64,000 nucleotides of DNA from assembly GCA_964453335.1 (NCBI GenBank), contig CAYVOK010000007.1, positions 62,001-126,000 on the forward strand. The letters run 5' to 3'. The notes beneath the pieces are model-generated. The model had not been told where the DNA came from. It did no database searches and saw only the letters and a program-made list of their open reading frames with translations. The DNA comes from VGBO01 sp964453335 (GTDB taxonomy: Bacteria; Actinomycetota; Acidimicrobiia; Acidimicrobiales; CAIXPF01). Below, one piece after another: positions 26,337 to 34,055 of the stretch; the first letter of the stretch is position 1, and every line of letters starts with the position of its first letter. Both the position numbers and the translations under genes were made by a program.

Positions 26337-27064
26337 CCGTCGACTATCGCCGCCTCGGCCTCGATGCCGGCGACCGGCTCCTCGACATCGGCGCCGGCCT
26401 CGGCCGGCACGCCTTCGAGGCGTTCCGCCGGGGTGCGGAGGTGGTCGCCGTCGACCTGCGTCGCGACGACCTCGACGCCTGCCGGGCGACGTTCGCCGCG
26501 ATGGCCGAGGCGGGCGAGTCGCTCCCCGGCGCGCACGCCGGTGCCGTCTGCGGGTCGGTCACCGACCTCCCCTTCGCGGACGGGGTGTTCGACCGGGTGA
26601 TCGCGTCGGAGATCCTCGAGCACGTCCCGGACGACGTGGCCGCGCTCGCCGAGCTCGCCCGGGTCGTGCGCCCGGGCGGCACGATCGCGGTCACCGTGCC
26701 CGCATGGCTCGCCGAAGCCGTCTGCTGGCGCCTCTCGGAGGACTACCACGCCCCCGCTGCGGTCGGCGGGCACGTGCGCATCTACACGCGCACCGTCCTC
26801 GAGACCCGCCTGCGCGGGGCGGGGTTCCGTCCCCTCGGCGTCGGCCGCGCCCATGCGTTGCACACCCCGTACTGGTGGCTGCGGTGCGCGGTCGGCATCG
26901 ACGACGACACCAACCGGCTCGTGCGGGCGTACCACCGGGTGCTCGTGTGGGACATCGTCCGGAACCCGTTGCCGACCCGGATCGCCGAGGCACTGCTCCG
27001 CCCGTTCGTCCCGAAGAGCCTGGTGCTCTATGCCGTGAGGGAACACGCCCGTGTGGCTGCGTGA
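26330..27064 (+). CDS. Class I SAM-dependent methyltransferase
   Basis: Methyltransferase of 244 residues. Motif I LLDIGAGLGRHAFEA at about residues 16-30, acidic motif II VVAVDLR, and motif IV ASEILEHVPDD identify the UbiE/Methyltransf_11 group. It overlaps the upstream glycosyltransferase by 7 bp and the downstream gene by 14 bp, so the three are translated from one message. The acceptor is probably the product or substrate of this cassette; no specific compound can be named. Confidence 0.85.
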   Translation: MLTVDYRRLGLDAGDRLLDIGAGLGRHAFEAFRRGAEVVAVDLRRDDLDACRATFAAMAEAGESLPGAHAGAVCGSVTDLPFADGVFDRVIASEILEHVPDDVAALAELARVVRPGGTIAVTVPAWLAEAVCWRLSEDYHAPAAVGGHVRIYTRTVLETRLRGAGFRPLGVGRAHALHTPYWWLRCAVGIDDDTNRLVRAYHRVLVWDIVRNPLPTRIAEALLRPFVPKSLVLYAVREHARVAA

Positions 27065-28094
27065 CGTCGACGACGTCGTCACCGCCGCCGAACTGCGCCG
27101 CACCGTCGACGGGATCGCCGCCTGGCAGCTCGGGGACGGCATGATCCCGTGGTTCCCCGGTGGGCACGCCGACCCGTGGAACCACACCGAAGCCGCGATG
27201 GCCCTCACCGTCGGCGGACGCGTCGACGACGCGGTCCGGGCCTTCGCCTGGCTCGAGGCCCGTCAACGTCCGGACGGGTCCTGGCACCGCTACTACCTCG
27301 CCGACCGGGTCGAGGAGGACAAGGCGGATGCGAACTGTTGCGCCTACCCGGCGACGGGTGTCCGCCACCTGACCGTCTGCACCGGCGACGTCCGCCACGC
27401 CGAACGGTTCTGGCCGATGATCGACCGGGCGATCGGGTTCGTGCTCGGCCTGCAGACCGGACGCGGCGAGATCCTGTGGGCCCGGCACGGCGACGGGACG
27501 GCGTGGCCGTTCGCGCTGCTGACCGGATCGTCGAGCATCGCCCGCAGCATCGGTGACGCCCTCGCGCTCGCCGAGCTCGTCGGGGAGGAACGACCGCACT
27601 GGCGTGCCGCGCTCGGCCGCCTCACCACGACGATCCGCACCGCCGAGGACGAGGCGTTCGCGCCGAAGCACCGGTGGGCGATGGACTGGTACTACCCGGT
27701 GCTCGCCGGTGTCGTCACCGGCACCGCAGGACGCGAACGGCTCGAGGGTCGGCGCGCCACGTTCGTCCTCGACGGGCACGGGGTGCGGTGCGTGCACGAC
27801 CAGCCGTGGGTGACCGCGGCGGAGACCTGCGAGTGCGCGCTCGCACATCTCGCCGTCGGCGACCGGGCGCGGGCACTCGACCTGTTCCGGTGGGCCGGCG
27901 CACACCGGGAACCCTCGACCGGCCGCTACTGGACCGGTCTCGTGCACCCCGGGGCGATCACGTTCCCCGACGGGGAGACCTCCACCTACACGGCGGCGGC
28001 GGTCGTGCTCGCCGCCGACGGGCTGACCGGTGGGAGCCCGGGCTGTCGCCTGCTCGTCGACCCCGTCGACGACGGCGTCACGGCCGAGGGGTGA
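27051..28094 (+). CDS. Prenyltransferase/squalene-cyclase-like alpha/alpha-toroid protein
   Basis: Protein of 347 residues with repeated helix pairs of the six-hairpin or terpene-cyclase type: DGMIPWFPGGHADPWNHTEA, then a QRPDGSWHRYY repeat of the QW kind, and CAYPATGVRH. A DxDD cyclase motif is not visible; acidic DKADANCC lies at about residue 91. It may be a glycoside-hydrolase-like or terpenoid-binding toroid. GTG start inside the methyltransferase gene. The 3' end overlaps the convergent methyltransferase by 17 bp. Fold moderately sure, function unknown. Confidence 0.6.
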   Translation: MWLRDVDDVVTAAELRRTVDGIAAWQLGDGMIPWFPGGHADPWNHTEAAMALTVGGRVDDAVRAFAWLEARQRPDGSWHRYYLADRVEEDKADANCCAYPATGVRHLTVCTGDVRHAERFWPMIDRAIGFVLGLQTGRGEILWARHGDGTAWPFALLTGSSSIARSIGDALALAELVGEERPHWRAALGRLTTTIRTAEDEAFAPKHRWAMDWYYPVLAGVVTGTAGRERLEGRRATFVLDGHGVRCVHDQPWVTAAETCECALAHLAVGDRARALDLFRWAGAHREPSTGRYWTGLVHPGAITFPDGETSTYTAAAVVLAADGLTGGSPGCRLLVDPVDDGVTAEG

Positions 28095-28752
28095 ACCCGA
28101 CCGGCCGGTCGAGCCGTTCGAGCACCCGCAGCGAACCGCACGCTGCGATCTCGACGAACGCACCCGATGCGATCGCCCGGCACCAGATCTCATACGGCGG
28201 TCGCCCGCCGTCGGCAGGGTCGGGGAAGACGTCGTGGACGGCGAGCCGTCCGCCGGGGGCGACCTTCGGTGCCCAGTGCTCGTAGTCGTCGTGCGCCGGT
28301 CCGCTGCCGTGCCCGCCGTCGACGAACAGGAACGCGAGCGGCGTCGACCAGTACCGGGCGACCGTCACCGACGCACCGACGACGGCGACGACGCTGTCCT
28401 CGAGTCCGGCGGCGCCGACGGTGCGACGGAACGTCGGCAGGGTGTCGATGCGCCCGGTCGCCGGGTCGACGAGGTCGGGCTCGTGCCATTCCCAGCCGGG
28501 CTGGTTCTCCTCCGACCCGTGATGGTGGTCGACGCAGAACAGCACGGTGCCCCGTGCGCGTGCCGCCGCACCGAGGAACACCGCGGATCGCCCGCAGTAG
28601 CTGCCGATCTCGAGGAACGGGCCGGTCACCGTCACCGGTACGCCGACCGCCGCCGCGTGGAGGGCGAGACCCTCCTCGGTGGGGAGGAACCCGCGTGCGG
28701 CCTCGGCCGCGGCGCGCAGGTCGGCCCGCATGACAGGGGCCGGGTCGCTCAC
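28078..28752 (-). CDS. Class I SAM-dependent methyltransferase (Methyltransf_24-like)
   Basis: Methyltransferase of 224 residues. Motif I reads FLEIGSYCGRSAVFLGAAA, motif II LFCVDHHHGSE, and the DGGHG segment (LFVDGGHGSGPAHDDYEHW) matches the CmcI/Methyltransf_24 subgroup often found with glycan or antibiotic clusters. It faces the cassette of glycosyltransferase, methyltransferase and toroid protein and overlaps its last gene at the 3' end, so it is probably part of the same pathway. Its ATG start overlaps the nitroreductase stop by 4 bp. Confidence 0.82.
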   Translation of the reverse strand: MSDPAPVMRADLRAAAEAARGFLPTEEGLALHAAAVGVPVTVTGPFLEIGSYCGRSAVFLGAAARARGTVLFCVDHHHGSEENQPGWEWHEPDLVDPATGRIDTLPTFRRTVGAAGLEDSVVAVVGASVTVARYWSTPLAFLFVDGGHGSGPAHDDYEHWAPKVAPGGRLAVHDVFPDPADGGRPPYEIWCRAIASGAFVEIAACGSLRVLERLDRPVGFTPRP

Positions 28753-29402
28753 CAGGTGTCGACGTGCATGATCGACTCCGGCGCCGGACGGGTCGCCGGC
28801 TTGAAGTCGGTGCCCTTCGTGAACGCGACCGGGGTCAACAGCACCTGCGTCACCTTGTCGTAGGGGATGCCCACGACGTCGGCAGCCTCCTGCTCGTGCA
28901 TCAGGTGCAACGTCGTCCAGCAGGTGCCGAGCCCACGGGCCCGGGCGGCGAGCATGAACGACCAGGCGGCCGGGATGATGCTGCCGAGCGTCCCCGCAGC
29001 GGTCGACACGTGCGTGATCCGACCTTCGACACAGGGGATGACGAGCACCGGCGCCCGGCCCATCGTCTCGGCGAGGTAGTCGGCCGACGCGCCGACGCGC
29101 TCCTGCTGCGCGTCCCGGGTCGCGTCACCCGTGCGGATCGCCCCGGCGTACATCGGCGAGGTCCGGTAGGTCTCGAACGCCTTCGCGTAGATCGCGCCGA
29201 GCGCCTCCTTCTTCTTCGTGTCGGTGACGACGACGAAGTGCCAGCGCTGGGTGTTGGACCCGGTCGGCGCCTGCTGTGCGATCGCGACGCACTCGGTGAT
29301 CAGGTCGAGCGGAACCGGCCGTTCGAGGTCGAGACGCTTGCGGACGGCACGGGTCGTGGAGAGCACCTCGTCGGCGCTGAGCGGGAGCAGATGGTCGGCC
29401 AT
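28749..29402 (-). CDS. Nitroreductase-family FMN oxidoreductase
   Basis: Flavoprotein of 217 residues. The opening TTRAVRKRLD (FMN-phosphate Arg cluster), APTGSNTQRWHFVVV and the GLGTCWTTL loop are family hallmarks. Such enzymes use NAD(P)H, or F420H2 in some actinobacteria, to reduce quinones, nitro groups or activated alkenes. ATG start with the methyltransferase gene following at a 4-bp overlap, so it may supply a reduction step to the neighbouring cassette. The substrate is unknown. Confidence 0.85.
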   Translation of the reverse strand: MADHLLPLSADEVLSTTRAVRKRLDLERPVPLDLITECVAIAQQAPTGSNTQRWHFVVVTDTKKKEALGAIYAKAFETYRTSPMYAGAIRTGDATRDAQQERVGASADYLAETMGRAPVLVIPCVEGRITHVSTAAGTLGSIIPAAWSFMLAARARGLGTCWTTLHLMHEQEAADVVGIPYDKVTQVLLTPVAFTKGTDFKPATRPAPESIMHVDTW

Positions 29403-29444
29403 GCGCCGGACGGTAGCGGATGGCGTCCGACGGGGCGGTGGTGT

Positions 29445-29888
29445 TCAGTGCGCGACGAGGGTGTTGCGACGCCGGTAGATGATCCGGTCGAGCAGTACGT
29501 ACTTGAGCACCCATACGCCGAACCACGCCGAGAGGCTGGCGACGTTCACGGCGACCCGGACGTCGGTGACCGCACCGGCGACCTCGACGGCGACCGTCGA
29601 CGCGACCGTCCCCAACAGGGTGAGTCCGAGGAACGGCAGCATTTCACCGGTCAGGTCGTGGCTGCCGGTCGTCTCCCAGACGAACCGGCGGCTGATCAGG
29701 TACGCCGGCCCGAGTCCGAGCACGACGGCGATCACGTTCGCGAGACCCGGGCGTTCGACCCAGAGGTGCACGACGAACAGCACGATCTGCCCGAAGAGCA
29801 CGTTCCACCCCGAGACGAGGCAGTACCGGAAGAAGCGCCGCCCCTGTTCGGAACGCAACAGGAGCCGCAGCGGGGGGAGCGAGGCCAT
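29445..29888 (-). CDS. GtrA-family membrane protein
   Basis: Small membrane protein of 147 residues with four predicted transmembrane helices at about residues 20-40, 48-64, 82-105 and 112-132. The RFFRYCLVSGWN start, AYLISRRFVW in the middle and YRRRN tail are typical of GtrA, which is linked to flipping of lipid-linked sugars for cell-surface polysaccharides. It lies beside the glycosyltransferase cassette on the opposite strand. Start ATG at 29888. Role inferred from the family. Confidence 0.82.
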   Translation of the reverse strand: MASLPPLRLLLRSEQGRRFFRYCLVSGWNVLFGQIVLFVVHLWVERPGLANVIAVVLGLGPAYLISRRFVWETTGSHDLTGEMLPFLGLTLLGTVASTVAVEVAGAVTDVRVAVNVASLSAWFGVWVLKYVLLDRIIYRRRNTLVAH

Positions 29889-29938
29889 GCCGGACCGAGG
29901 CTACCGGCCCGGGACGGACCGCTCGTGGCAGTTGCGGC

Positions 29939-30745
29939 TCAGCGCCCGGTGTAGCGCGCGGGTCGCTTCTCGAGGAACGACTTCACGCCCTCACGGTGGT
30001 CCTCGGTGAGGAAGAGACGACCGAGGGTCGACGACACCCACTCGCCGAGGTCGTCCCAGTCGGGGTCGAGCGCCTTGCGCATGCCGCGCTTGATCGCCTG
30101 CACTGCGAGCGGCGGGTTCGCGGCGATCCGACCGGCGAGGTCGAGCGCGGTCGGCAACAGGTCGTCGTGGGGGACGACCCGGCCGACGAGACCGATGCGG
30201 GCGGCCTCCTCGGCGTCGACGATCGCGCCGGTGAAGAGCAGCTCCGCCGCCTTCTCCCGCCCGACGACCGAGGCGAGTCGGCCGATGCCCGGCACGTCGG
30301 TGCACAGCCCCCGCAGCACGAACAGTTCACCGAACTTCGCCCGCTCCGACGCGACCCGCAGGTCGCACATGAGCGCGAGCTCCATGCCCCATCCGACGGC
30401 TGCGCCGTTCACCGCGGCGACGATCGGCAGGTCGGTGTGCAGGAGGGCGTCGGCCGTCGGGGTGAGGCGCGGCACACGCGGGCCGGTCACCGACGCCGGC
30501 GGCTTGTCACCGCCGCCCATCACCTGCTTGACGTCGTCGCCGGAGCAGAACGCGGTCCCGTTGCCCGTGACGACGAGACACCGCACGTCGGACCGGTCGC
30601 CGGTGCCGCTCGTGCGGACGGCGTCCTCGAGCTCGGCATAGGTGGTCCAGGTCAACGCGTTGCGGGCCTCGGGGCGGTCGATCGTGACGACCGCCACGTT
30701 GCCCTCGATCCGGTAGTCGATCTCGGTGTAGCCGCCACCCGCCAT
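29939..30745 (-). CDS. Enoyl-CoA hydratase/isomerase family protein
   Basis: Crotonase-fold protein of 268 residues. Oxyanion loops are TAFCSGDDV and GAAVGWGMELALMCDLRV. In the catalytic helix the sequence FGELFVLRGLCTDVPGIGRL keeps a Glu at the first acidic position but lacks the second usual Glu, having Asp instead. Start ATG at 30745 is preferred; GTG seven codons upstream is an alternative. It opens the acyl-CoA island, divergent from a small protein gene. Likely beta-oxidation of an unknown acyl-CoA. Confidence 0.83.
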   Translation of the reverse strand: MAGGGYTEIDYRIEGNVAVVTIDRPEARNALTWTTYAELEDAVRTSGTGDRSDVRCLVVTGNGTAFCSGDDVKQVMGGGDKPPASVTGPRVPRLTPTADALLHTDLPIVAAVNGAAVGWGMELALMCDLRVASERAKFGELFVLRGLCTDVPGIGRLASVVGREKAAELLFTGAIVDAEEAARIGLVGRVVPHDDLLPTALDLAGRIAANPPLAVQAIKRGMRKALDPDWDDLGEWVSSTLGRLFLTEDHREGVKSFLEKRPARYTGR

Positions 30746-30877
30746 GTCCCCGTACCCCCGGTGCACGTTGCGACCCTCCGGCCGTGCGGCGCATCGTAGG
30801 CCGACGGCCGGTTGTCGGTCCGGCGGGTGCGCCGCGGTACAGTCGGGCCATCTGCTGCGATGTGAAGGAGGTCACTG

Positions 30878-31126
30878 ATGCCGACCAAGGCCGGTGAGCG
30901 CTTGAAGTTCGAGTCCGGGACCGCGGAAGTGGTGGTCACCAAGGGTGGCGACGGCACCATCGAGTACGACGCGGCGGGCGCCGGCCAGCTGCAGGTCGGC
31001 AAGCGGTACACCGACGAGGCGTCGGGTATCGAGGTGCTCGTCACCAAGGCCGGTGCGGGCTGCCTGAAGGTCGGCGGCGCAGAGATGGCGCAGGTCCAGC
31101 CGAAGCAGACCAAGTCGGCGGACTGA
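30878..31126 (+). CDS. Small duplicated desulforedoxin-like protein without metal cysteines
   Basis: Protein of 82 residues built from two tandem repeats: GERLKFESGTAEVVVTK and GKRYTDEASGIEVLVTK, each followed by a Gly-rich second strand. The pattern resembles desulforedoxin-type zinc or iron ribbons (GxRYxCxxCGxEVxVTK), but the Cys pairs are absent; only one Cys (residue 62) remains. The repeat is directly visible, while the relationship is by recollection. The RBS GAAGGAGGT (30864-30872) is the strongest in the window, suggesting abundant synthesis. A -10-like TACAGT lies at 30838. Function unknown. Confidence 0.65.
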   Translation: MPTKAGERLKFESGTAEVVVTKGGDGTIEYDAAGAGQLQVGKRYTDEASGIEVLVTKAGAGCLKVGGAEMAQVQPKQTKSAD

Positions 31127-31140
31127 TCGCCCGAGCCGTC

Positions 31141-31878
31141 GTGACGCCACGCCCGGGGATCATCGAGGCGGCGGCCGACGGCACGGTCCGGACGATCACC
31201 CTTCCGGACGGGCCCTTGACCGCAGCGACGGCGTCCGCGCTCGCGGACGGGGTCGCCGCGCTCGTCGAGGACCGTTCGGTCCGGGTGGTGGTGCTGCGTG
31301 GCGGGGCCGACTTCTGTGTCGGCCCGGCGGACGATCTCGACCCGGTCGCGCTCGGCGTCGACCCGGCCGCTGCGCTCGCGCGCCTGCGCGTGCCCGTGGT
31401 CGCCGCCGTCCGGGGGCGTTGTGCGTCGGTCGGCCTCGAGCTGGTGCTCGCCGCCGACCTGCGGGTCGCCGCGCCGGGAACGACGTTCGTCCTCGACGAC
31501 GTGGCCGGTGCCGGGCGCCTCCCCTGCTGGGGTGGGACCCAACGTCTGCCGCGCGCCGTGGGCACGGCCCGGGCGACCGGCATGCTGCTCCTCGGCACCC
31601 CCCTCGACGCCGAGGACGCGGTGACGTGCGGGTTCTGCTGGACGGTCGCCGACGACGTCGACGCCGCGACGGCGGACGTGGTCGACGGACTGCTCGGACT
31701 CGGCCCGCTCGCACTCGAGTACGCGAAGGACGCCGTCCACCGCGGGTCCGAACTCCCGCTCCGCGACGGCCTGCGACTCGAGGGCGACCTGAACACGTTG
31801 CTCGCCACCTCCGCCGACCGGGCGGAGGGCCTCGCCGCGTTCTTCGCCAAGCGGCCCGCCGACTTCGCCGGCCGGTGA
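31141..31878 (+). CDS. Enoyl-CoA hydratase/isomerase family protein, divergent active site
   Basis: Crotonase-fold protein of 245 residues. Oxyanion loops DFCVGPADD and GRCASVGLELVLAADLRV are present and the WGGTQRLPRAVG segment is conserved. The usual first catalytic Glu is replaced by an Asp in FVLDDVAG, so the catalytic residues deviate. GTG start 14 bp after the small protein stop; the next gene begins 7 bp downstream. Probably processes an unusual acyl-CoA in this island; hydratase activity is not assured. Confidence 0.78.
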   Translation: MTPRPGIIEAAADGTVRTITLPDGPLTAATASALADGVAALVEDRSVRVVVLRGGADFCVGPADDLDPVALGVDPAAALARLRVPVVAAVRGRCASVGLELVLAADLRVAAPGTTFVLDDVAGAGRLPCWGGTQRLPRAVGTARATGMLLLGTPLDAEDAVTCGFCWTVADDVDAATADVVDGLLGLGPLALEYAKDAVHRGSELPLRDGLRLEGDLNTLLATSADRAEGLAAFFAKRPADFAGR

Positions 31879-31885
31879 CGGCACG

Positions 31886-33328
31886 GTGACCTCGGCACCG
31901 GAACCCGGGCGTCCCGGTCCCCCGCTCGACGGCGCGCTCGTCACCGTCGCCGGGCACCGCCCCGCCCTCGTCGCGGCCCGCGCCCTCCTCGGCGCGCTCG
32001 GTGCGACCGCACCGGAACCGCCGCTCAACTGCGTCGGCGCGCGGGTCGCCCGCCGGGCCGGAGATCTCGTCGTGCGAGGCCCGGGTGGGGGTGGCCGCAC
32101 CGGGAACCCGGGGGCGGAACTGCTCGAACGCCCCGGGCCGGCCGCGCCGCCCGGACTCCCCGCCGGGGTGTGCGACGCCGTGACGGGTGCCGTCCTCGTC
32201 GGGGCGGCGCTCGCCGGTCACCGTGCCGGGGTCGGCCTGCGGGTCGACGCTGCACGTGTTGCCGCGCACACGATCGCCCCGCACCTGCTCGAGGGCGGGA
32301 CCCCGCCCACGACCCGGGTGGTGACGGTCGGCGACGGCGCCGTCCTCGTCGACGGCACCGACGACGACCATGCCGACCTCGACCGGTTGCTCGCCGTGCT
32401 CGCGGGCGAGCCCGGCCCCGGTCCGGACGCCGAAGAGGTCGCGCGCCGGGCCCAGGAGTGGCGGCTGCCCGTCACACCGTTCCGCAGTTGGGACGACGTC
32501 GTCGACCGCGGGGCTCCCGAACCGGTGGGCGGCCTGCGCGCCGGCTGCTGGCCCGACGATGCGCGTCCCACCTGGCGTGCCCCCGACATCCGCGACACGT
32601 CGGCCGCAGCACCGCTCGCCGGGATCACCGTCGTCGACATGACCGTGCTGTGGGGCGGTCCGCTGTGCACGTGGTTGCTCGCCGGGCTCGGTGCCACGGT
32701 CAGAAAGGTCGAACCGGCCTGCCGACCCGACGGTCTCCGCCGTGGTCCGGGCGACGACGGATCGGGGAACGGCACCCACTTCGGTCTCCTGCACCGTGGC
32801 AAGACGGTCGCCGACTGGGATCTCCGGGATCCCGCCGACCGCGCCCGGTTCGAGGCGTGCGTCGCGACCGCCGACGTGGTCGTCTACAACTTCTCCCCCC
32901 GGGTCACGCACAACCTCGGCGTCGACCCCGGCGCGCTGCGCCGGTTGCGGCCCGATCTCGTGACCGTGTCGATGCCGGCGTTCCCGGCAGGGTCGGCGGA
33001 GCGCGACTGGGTCGCGTACGGGGGCGGGATCCACGCGATCGCCGGGTTCGGGGACCGGGGCGACGGCACGCACCGGCCCGCACCGTTCGCCTGGCCCGAC
33101 CCGCTCGCCGGCGCGGTCGCGTTCGCAGCGACGGTCGCCGCGGTCGTCGGCCGAGAGCACGGCTGGCGGCCGGGGCATCTCGAGGTGAGCCTGCGCGGTG
33201 CGGTGGAGCTCCTCGCCGCACTCCCGACGGTGCCTCGGGAACCGGCGCCGGTGGCCGACGTGTCGGCGACCTGGGACTCGTCCTGGTTCGACCTCCCCGT
33301 TTCCGGTCCGGGGGTGGGCCCGTGCTGA
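31886..33328 (+). CDS. Family III CoA-transferase (CaiB/BaiF), compact tandem form
   Basis: Protein of 480 residues. The segment from about residue 232 (PLAGITVVDMTVLWGGPLCT, then GATVRKVEP and RGKTVADWDL) is a clear CaiB N-terminal half. The first 200 residues look like a shortened remnant of another CaiB domain (LDGALVTVAGHRPALVAARA, later GVGLRVDAARVAAH). It ends soon after the VAFAATVAAVVG segment, so the second domain is also incomplete. CoA moves between carboxylates in this family; activity of this short form is uncertain. GTG start; it overlaps the next crotonase gene. Confidence 0.72.
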   Translation: MTSAPEPGRPGPPLDGALVTVAGHRPALVAARALLGALGATAPEPPLNCVGARVARRAGDLVVRGPGGGGRTGNPGAELLERPGPAAPPGLPAGVCDAVTGAVLVGAALAGHRAGVGLRVDAARVAAHTIAPHLLEGGTPPTTRVVTVGDGAVLVDGTDDDHADLDRLLAVLAGEPGPGPDAEEVARRAQEWRLPVTPFRSWDDVVDRGAPEPVGGLRAGCWPDDARPTWRAPDIRDTSAAAPLAGITVVDMTVLWGGPLCTWLLAGLGATVRKVEPACRPDGLRRGPGDDGSGNGTHFGLLHRGKTVADWDLRDPADRARFEACVATADVVVYNFSPRVTHNLGVDPGALRRLRPDLVTVSMPAFPAGSAERDWVAYGGGIHAIAGFGDRGDGTHRPAPFAWPDPLAGAVAFAATVAAVVGREHGWRPGHLEVSLRGAVELLAALPTVPREPAPVADVSATWDSSWFDLPVSGPGVGPC

Positions 33329-34026
33329 CCCTCGACGTGGACGACGCCGGCGTCGCCGTGATCGCGCTCGACCGGGCCGAACGGCTGAACATCGTCGACG
33401 TGGCGCTCCGTGATGCGCTGATCGAGGCGATCCTCGCCGTGCGCGACCTCCCCGACGTGCGGGCGCTGGTGCTGCGGGCGAACGGACGGCACTTCTCCGC
33501 CGGTGCCGACCTCACCGAGTTCGGGTCGGCGGACAGCGTCTTCGAGGCCCGGCGCATCCGGTGGGACCGCGATCCGTGGAGTCCGCTGTGGGATCTGCCG
33601 GTGCCCGTCGTCGTCGCCCTCCACGGGTACTCCCTCGCCGCCGGTCTCGAGATGGCGATGCTCTGCGACATCCGTCTCGCCGCCCGGGACACCGTCGTCG
33701 GTCTGCCCGAGACGAAGCTCGGCATGCTCCCCGCGGCCGGTGGGACGCAGAGCCTCACGAAGGTGGTCGGACCGGCCGCGGCCCTGCCGATCGTTGCGAC
33801 CGCCCGCAACCTCACGGCGCAGGACGCGCTCCGCCGGGGCATCGTGCACGCCGTCGTCGACGACGTGGAGGCGGCGGCACTCGAGACCGCCCGACACTGG
33901 GCGGCCTGCGACCCGGCTGCGATGCGGGCGGCGAAACGGGCGCTGCGCGCCGCGGTCGACCTCCCCCTCGAGGAAGGTCTGGCCGTCGAAGCACGCCTCG
34001 CGCGTGCGATGCTTCCGCGCACCTGA
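33322..34026 (+). CDS. Enoyl-CoA hydratase
   Basis: Crotonase of 234 residues. Oxyanion loops HFSAGADL and GYSLAAGLEMAMLCDIRL are canonical, and LPETKLGMLPAAGGTQSLTK carries the catalytic Glu in the standard place, so hydratase or isomerase activity is plausible. GTG start at 33322 overlaps the CoA-transferase stop by 7 bp. The next gene begins 29 bp after its end. It belongs to the same plus-strand run as the CoA-transferases and ligase. Confidence 0.85.
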   Translation: MLTLDVDDAGVAVIALDRAERLNIVDVALRDALIEAILAVRDLPDVRALVLRANGRHFSAGADLTEFGSADSVFEARRIRWDRDPWSPLWDLPVPVVVALHGYSLAAGLEMAMLCDIRLAARDTVVGLPETKLGMLPAAGGTQSLTKVVGPAAALPIVATARNLTAQDALRRGIVHAVVDDVEAAALETARHWAACDPAAMRAAKRALRAAVDLPLEEGLAVEARLARAMLPRT

Positions 34027-34055
34027 ACGAACGGCCGAGGGGCAGGGGGTTCCCG

